A stretch of DNA of 64,000 nt from Mucilaginibacter sp. SJ (GTDB taxonomy: Bacteria > Bacteroidota > Bacteroidia > Sphingobacteriales > Sphingobacteriaceae), in assembly GCF_028993635.1 (NCBI RefSeq), contig NZ_CP118631.1, positions 310,001 through 374,000 on the forward strand, written 5' to 3'. The first letter of the stretch is position 1. Each line of letters opens with the position of its first letter. Shown here piece by piece: positions 57,451-64,000 of this stretch. Both the position numbers and the translations under genes were made by a program. The notes beneath the pieces were generated by a model that was not told the origin of the DNA, made no database searches, and was given only the letters and a program-made list of their open reading frames with translations.

Positions 57451-57497
57451 ATACAAAGAAGCCCTGCCGGCAAAATGCCGGCAGGGCTTCTTTGTAT
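57451..57497. terminator. Perfect 22-bp bidirectional terminator
   Basis: Arm 57451-57472 (core GAAGCCCTGCCGGCA) and its exact complement 57476-57497 with a 3-nt loop, A/T-rich ends. Located between the convergent GH9 and esterase genes. Confidence 0.92.
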
Positions 57498-57522
57498 ATG
57501 GCCAAGTGAATGTAATTGGTAT

Positions 57523-59205
<1,683 letters not shown>

Positions 59206-62200
59206 ATGATGCATTCTGTACCCGATTTGTGTATTCGCAAAAAGATCAATACAGTGCTGGCAGGCGCTGTGCGCGTTATACTCACCTTAGTCGTTTTGGC
59301 CAACCTCAGTTTCCTGGCAAATGCTCAAAAGCCTAACCTGAAATTTACCGCATTAACCACCAGGCAGGGGTTAATGGGCAACGCCGTAAACGCCATCGTA
59401 AAAGATAATAACGGGATGATGTGGGTAGGCACCTCCGAAAGCCTGAACAGATATGACGGAAGGAAGTTTAAAGTTTATACGTTGGGTGCCAAAAGGCAGG
59501 TAGAGCCGGGTTCCTACGAAATAAGCAGTATCAGCATGGACCGTGCCGGTACGCTATGGGTAGGCACTATCGGTTTTGGTTTGTATTATTACGATAAGGC
59601 GGCGGATGATTTCAAAAGCTTTAGTTCGCCCTTAAAAGGGCAGCGTTTAAGCCAGGGGGTTATTACCGCCGTTTGTGCAAACGATAAAAATGAGATCTGG
59701 GTGGGAACGGTAAACGGCCTTGATGTGATCAGCCCCGATCGTAAATATATCAGCCATTTTGAAACCGGGACAGGCAAACCAGGGCAGATACCTGTTAAAA
59801 GCATGGGCTGTATTTTTGAGGATAGTTACAGCAGGATATGGATTTGTACCAATTTAGGTTTGTATTTATATGATGATACGCATAAAGGTTTTAAAGCCTT
59901 CCGTCATCAAAAAAACGATACCCGTAGTTTACCCTCGGATGTTGTAATGACAGTTTCGGAGGATAAAGCGGGCAATTTGTGGGTAGGTACAGCTAATGGC
60001 TTAAGCCGCCTGGATAAGGATGGTGAACACTTTGTTAATTACTGTTATAATGATAAGGATGAGACGTCGCTATGTGGTGACATTGTTTACAGCATTGCCG
60101 CTGATGATAAAGACCACATCTGGGTTGGTACCGAAGGCGGTTTGAATGTTATGGATATCCACACCGGGAAATCCATCCGTTACCGCCATGACCCGCGCGA
60201 TCCGTACAGCCTTAACAGTAAATCCATCCGCAGCATTTATATCGATCCTAAAGGCATTTATTGGGTGGGTACCTATATGGGCGGCATCAATAAATACGAC
60301 AAAAACCTCACATTGTTTAATTATGTGCAACCCACTGAGTTAGACCCTTACGGTTTACGCGCGCCAATCGTATCATCTTTCGCGCAAAAAAATGACAATG
60401 AGCTATACGTGGGGACAGACGGCGGCGGCCTTAGCATTTTCAACAACAAAACCAACCGTTTCACTCATATCGCTATTCAGCCTAAGGAAAAAATAAATTC
60501 GGCAGGCCTGCCTGTTCTGGCTATGTTATTGGATCATAAAAAACAACTTTGGATAGGAACATTCGGCCACGGGCTTTTTAAACTCAATACTGCAAACAAT
60601 GGCTATACACAATTCACCAGCGGTACCGGGAAGTTAAATATCAGTCAAAATAACATTTTCTGCTTCAAGGAAGACCGCTTTGGTAATGTATGGATAGGTA
60701 CAAACGGTGCAGGTATCGATATTTTTGACGCGAAGGCTGATAGCTTCCGCCGGTTTAAACCTGCCTTAGTGTCTGTAAAAGGCTATAAAATGCCATCAAA
60801 TGGTTATATCAGGGCTTTTGAAGAGGATAACGATGGTAATATGTGGATCGGGTCGTATGGTACGGGCATCGCTATTTATAACCCGGCTACCAAAGTGTTC
60901 GATACACTTAATCCAATCAATACAGGTCTGCCTATAGCAGAGGTGTTGTCTCTAAAACGCGATACTAACGGCAATATGTGGGTAGGTACCAACGGCGATG
61001 GCCTTTTCTTTTATAATCATCGGCTTAAAAAAATAACCCCGTTTAAATACAATAACCAGTTGCTGAACGGTGTAATTTGTAAAATTTTGCAGGATAAAAC
61101 CAATAATATTTGGTTCAGTACAAACCAGGGTATCGGAAGAATTGATCCTGCTGATCAGAAACTTTATGTTTATTGTAATGATAACGGACTTCAAAACAAT
61201 GTTTTTTTAAACGGATCGGGTATTATTGCCGCAGATGGCACGCTTTACTTTGGCGGGGTAGACGGGTTCAATTATTTTAAGGGATCAGATGTAAGGATTA
61301 ATAAAAATCTGCCCCCGGTTGTATTAACTACCCTGAGTATAGATAATAAACGTATTTCGCCTAATCGTGATAATCCCTTGCCTGTTAATATCAGTGAGGC
61401 AAAAGAGATCACCATAAAGTATAAACAAGACATCTCCATAAACTTTGTGGCGCTTAATTATACCCTTCCACAGCAAAATCGATATTCGTATATTTTAGAG
61501 GGATTTAGCAATACCTGGAAAAATGCAGGAACATCAACAACGGCCAGTTATACCAACCTTGATCCCGGAGAATACACGTTCAGGGTACGGGCATCCAATA
61601 ATGATGGAAAATGGAATGATAGCGGTACATCCTTGAAAATTATAGTGAAGCCGCCTTTTTGGATGACCATATATGCTTATGTGCTTTATGTTTTGCTGGC
61701 CTTTGGCGTGTTGTTGCTCATCCGCAGGCAGGGTGTTAAAAAGCTTAAAAAGAAATTGCACGATGAGCAGGAACGTAAAGCAGCCGAAGCCCGTCATGAA
61801 CTGGATGAGATGAAAATTAAGTTTTTAACCAACCTGAGCCATGAATTCCGGACACCGATATCTTTGATAATGGCGCCTGTTGATAAGCTTTTGGAGCAGC
61901 CTAACAGCGGGCCTGTTACCGAACAATTAGGTGTTATTAAAAGAAACTCGCGCAGGTTGCTTAACCTGGTTAACCAACTGCTTGATTTTAGGAAACTTGA
62001 AGAGAATGAACTTAAGCTGAATTTGGTTGAGGGGGAGTTCATTTCTTTTGTTCGCGAAGTAGCAGATTCGTTTTATGACCTGGCCAATAGAAAAAAAATT
62101 GTTACAGTATTTAAAACTGCCGGTGAAAGGTTATTTGTAAAATTTGATCATGATAAGGTTGAGCGAATATTATTTAACCTGCTATCCAACGCGTTTAAAT

Positions 62201-63390
62201 TTACGATGCCTGGCGGGCAAATTACAGTTGAAGTTACCGCCCCTGTTATCTCAGAAGATGGCAATTCATACCGCTTGGGTATTTCGGTTGCGGATACAGG
62301 TACCGGTATAGCAGCCGATCAGGTTAGGCATGTTTTTGACAGGTTTTATCAGGCAGATGCCCAGCCTGCCGTACTTAACCAGGGAAGCGGGATAGGCTTA
62401 TCGATAACACGCGAACTTGTGCAGTTGCATGGCGGCGAGATTGGTGTGAAAAGTGAATTAGGCAAAGGCTCAATTTTCTCCTTATCAATTTCATTGCCTG
62501 TAATTAATCTATCGGAGACAGCAATGCATGAGCAAAATACTCCCGAGGCTGCCCCAATCGTTATCGACGATGACAGGGATAATAAACCGAGGACGGCGAT
62601 TGCCACAGGTATTAACCGGCTCCATGTTCTGGTCATTGAAGATAATGATGAAATGAGGCAATACTTGTCCGAAAGCCTGGCTGCAACTTACAAAGTTTCG
62701 GAGGCGGCCAATGGCCGTGAAGGGTGGCATAAAGCACTTGCCGTACATCCCGACCTGATAGTTAGTGATATCAGCATGCCATATATGGATGGGATCCAGC
62801 TAAGTTGTAAACTTAGGGCTGATAAAAGGACCAGCCATATCCCCATCATATTATTAACGGCGATGACCAGCCAAAAAGAGCAACTTGCAGGGCTGGAATT
62901 GGGCGTGAACGATTACCTGACCAAGCCTTTCAACTTCGATATCCTGAATATCAAAATTAAAAACCTGCTTCAACTAAATAAGTCGCTTAAAGAAACCTAT
63001 CAGAAGAAGATAAAAGTTATCCCGGCAGATATGGATATTGAATCCTCGTCAGAACGGTTCATTAAAGATGTGGTGATGTATATTGAAAAAAACATCAACA
63101 ACCCTAAATTTTCCGTCGAGGAGATCAGCCATCATTTTAGTATGAGCAGGGGATCATTCTATAGCAAGATCACCGAACTAACCGGCGAGCCACCTGTGGA
63201 ATTTATCCGCTCCATAAAACTGGACAAAGCAGCTATACTGCTCGAAAAAACCGATTTGACCATTGCGGAAATAGCATACTCTATCGGTTTTTCGACGCCG
63301 CATTATTTTACCAAATCATTCAAGGCAAAATATAATGTTCTACCATCCGAATATCGGGTGAAAAAAGTAGACGTCAAAAGTGTGGCCTAA
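59206..63390 (+). CDS. Hybrid two-component system regulator (HTCS)
   Basis: 1394 residues. Signal/anchor segment, then two periplasmic seven-bladed Reg_prop propellers (about 45-750; repeated 'MWVGT..GLNRYD' units), a Y_Y_Y domain (about 755-815), membrane helix (about 822-840), HisKA with phospho-acceptor His879 (NLSHEFRTP), HATPase, receiver with Asp1188 (LIVSDISMPYMDG) and a C-terminal AraC-type double HTH (about 1290-1390; IAYSIGFSTPHYFTKSFKAKY). It senses an oligosaccharide, probably xylo- or arabinoxylo-oligosaccharide, and activates the surrounding operon(s). Full length, all key residues present. Two repeats TTTGTCGATA lie in its promoter. Confidence 0.96.
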   Translation: MMHSVPDLCIRKKINTVLAGAVRVILTLVVLANLSFLANAQKPNLKFTALTTRQGLMGNAVNAIVKDNNGMMWVGTSESLNRYDGRKFKVYTLGAKRQVEPGSYEISSISMDRAGTLWVGTIGFGLYYYDKAADDFKSFSSPLKGQRLSQGVITAVCANDKNEIWVGTVNGLDVISPDRKYISHFETGTGKPGQIPVKSMGCIFEDSYSRIWICTNLGLYLYDDTHKGFKAFRHQKNDTRSLPSDVVMTVSEDKAGNLWVGTANGLSRLDKDGEHFVNYCYNDKDETSLCGDIVYSIAADDKDHIWVGTEGGLNVMDIHTGKSIRYRHDPRDPYSLNSKSIRSIYIDPKGIYWVGTYMGGINKYDKNLTLFNYVQPTELDPYGLRAPIVSSFAQKNDNELYVGTDGGGLSIFNNKTNRFTHIAIQPKEKINSAGLPVLAMLLDHKKQLWIGTFGHGLFKLNTANNGYTQFTSGTGKLNISQNNIFCFKEDRFGNVWIGTNGAGIDIFDAKADSFRRFKPALVSVKGYKMPSNGYIRAFEEDNDGNMWIGSYGTGIAIYNPATKVFDTLNPINTGLPIAEVLSLKRDTNGNMWVGTNGDGLFFYNHRLKKITPFKYNNQLLNGVICKILQDKTNNIWFSTNQGIGRIDPADQKLYVYCNDNGLQNNVFLNGSGIIAADGTLYFGGVDGFNYFKGSDVRINKNLPPVVLTTLSIDNKRISPNRDNPLPVNISEAKEITIKYKQDISINFVALNYTLPQQNRYSYILEGFSNTWKNAGTSTTASYTNLDPGEYTFRVRASNNDGKWNDSGTSLKIIVKPPFWMTIYAYVLYVLLAFGVLLLIRRQGVKKLKKKLHDEQERKAAEARHELDEMKIKFLTNLSHEFRTPISLIMAPVDKLLEQPNSGPVTEQLGVIKRNSRRLLNLVNQLLDFRKLEENELKLNLVEGEFISFVREVADSFYDLANRKKIVTVFKTAGERLFVKFDHDKVERILFNLLSNAFKFTMPGGQITVEVTAPVISEDGNSYRLGISVADTGTGIAADQVRHVFDRFYQADAQPAVLNQGSGIGLSITRELVQLHGGEIGVKSELGKGSIFSLSISLPVINLSETAMHEQNTPEAAPIVIDDDRDNKPRTAIATGINRLHVLVIEDNDEMRQYLSESLAATYKVSEAANGREGWHKALAVHPDLIVSDISMPYMDGIQLSCKLRADKRTSHIPIILLTAMTSQKEQLAGLELGVNDYLTKPFNFDILNIKIKNLLQLNKSLKETYQKKIKVIPADMDIESSSERFIKDVVMYIEKNINNPKFSVEEISHHFSMSRGSFYSKITELTGEPPVEFIRSIKLDKAAILLEKTDLTIAEIAYSIGFSTPHYFTKSFKAKYNVLPSEYRVKKVDVKSVA

Positions 63391-63426
63391 GAAGTTTTCA
63401 TTTTACCGGTTAGAAAAATATCGATA

Positions 63427-64000
63427 TTACTCGCCGGCATTCCCTGTTGTTTGAACTTGTATAGGATAGGTGGCGGCCGGTGCTTTGTAACCCAACAGAT
63501 TGAGCATTTGTAATCCATATCGTGTGCCTAAAACTCGATAACCCTCAGCGGTGAAGTGCAGCTTATCTGATGCGGCCGGGCAGCCGCTTGAATTGATCAC
63601 ATATGCGTTGGGGATAACTTCAGGAAGCTTATCAATTATGTTGTTCATAGCAGCGCACTTGCCGCCCTGGTCTTCATTAACAAGCTGACCAGCCAGCAAA
63701 GGAACTTTTTTGGCCTTCAGGTGAAGATCTTTTAATAGCATATCATAGATGCTTTTTACTTTCAGTGTCCAAAGTGTATCATTTGGGTTAGATTCGCCTT
63801 GATGCAGCAAGATGCCTTTAATCACGCCGGATTTTTGTGCCAGTTTAGCCATCTCCACTAAATGGCCGTAGGGATTGCCTCCATATTCGTTGATGATGTT
63901 CACCATCCAGGAGGGGGCGGTGGCTGCATAGTCCTTATAACTGTCTTTTTGGAACAATTCAATTTTACAACCAGCTACCGATACGTTCACAATACCAACT
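63427..64000 (-). CDS. Sialate O-acetylesterase-like (CE6/SGNH) protein, 5' part outside window
   Basis: C-terminal 190 or so residues of an SGNH-type carbohydrate acetylesterase. The frame runs off the right edge (a GTG at 63990 is internal). Visible motifs are VGIVNVSVAGCKIE, the GILLHQGESN block and the catalytic DKLHFT (Asp-x-x-His). Carbohydrate esterase family 6 acetyl-xylan esterases and sialate acetylesterases share this pattern; the xylan cluster favours acetyl-xylan. It converges with the HTCS gene, 36 bp away. Confidence 0.85.
   Translation of the reverse strand, partial: VGIVNVSVAGCKIELFQKDSYKDYAATAPSWMVNIINEYGGNPYGHLVEMAKLAQKSGVIKGILLHQGESNPNDTLWTLKVKSIYDMLLKDLHLKAKKVPLLAGQLVNEDQGGKCAAMNNIIDKLPEVIPNAYVINSSGCPAASDKLHFTAEGYRVLGTRYGLQMLNLLGYKAPAATYPIQVQTTGNAGE

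Overview
The window looks like a chromosomal segment of a Bacteroidota soil or plant-associated bacterium, most like Mucilaginibacter/Pedobacter (Sphingobacteriaceae). The reasons are SusC/SusD pairs, a hybrid two-component regulator, TonB-linked receptors with carboxypeptidase-like N-termini, weak ribosome binding sites, and several promoters close to the Bacteroidota form TTG-N19-TAnnTTTG. This placement is inference from gene content; no rRNA or tRNA gene was seen.

Layout. (1) 1-10.3 kb: a polysaccharide utilisation locus on the minus strand, susC > susD > GH30 > GH2 (GH2 runs off the left edge), with a divergent AraC-type regulator. (2) 10.4-13.4 kb: a YjdM-like protein and a TonB-dependent receptor with a 12-bp inverted repeat around its promoter and start codon. 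(3) 13.6-22.1 kb: a mirror-image signalling cluster of two paralogous TPR histidine kinases (HisKA_2 type) around two sigma-54 activators, one with a receiver domain and one without. (4) 22.2-28.4 kb: small metabolic and stress-type genes (cupin, NAD(P)-binding protein, MocR regulator, AhpD-like protein, a degenerate PfkB-like protein, NTF2-like protein). (5) 28.6-35.9 kb: a complete thiamine operon, thiS-thiC-tenI/thiE2-thiE-thiG-thiH-thiF-thiD, behind a TPP riboswitch with a terminator in its leader. (6) 36.2-41.0 kb: DedA-rhodanese fusion, a palindromic MITE-like repeat, a beta-barrel receptor and two cold-shock-domain genes. (7) 41.3-45.7 kb: an accessory island with a retron: a phosphoribosyltransferase/winged-helix effector, a structured ncRNA bounded by a 17-bp a1/a2 inverted repeat, and a retron reverse transcriptase, followed by a HEPN-like gene and a phage terminase-small-subunit-like protein. 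Copies of a dispersed CATACYCGCGCCAG repeat surround it. (8) 46.0-64.0 kb: a xylan-degradation cluster: GH51, GH43, GH10, GH43, tandem CE1 esterase (minus), GH9 (plus), CE1 esterase (minus), a hybrid two-component regulator (plus) and a CE6-like acetylesterase running off the right edge.

How it fits together. Region 8 would cut arabinoxylan: GH10 cuts the backbone, GH43/GH51 remove arabinose and xylose, and CE1/CE6 esterases remove feruloyl and acetyl groups, under an HTCS that senses a periplasmic oligosaccharide. Region 1 is a separate locus with its own transporter. The most notable system is the retron in region 7: all three parts are contiguous, and the a1/a2 arms reach into the last codons of the effector and the first codons of the reverse transcriptase. 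I recall published 'type III' retrons as carrying a PRTase-like/winged-helix effector; that match is from memory and should be verified.
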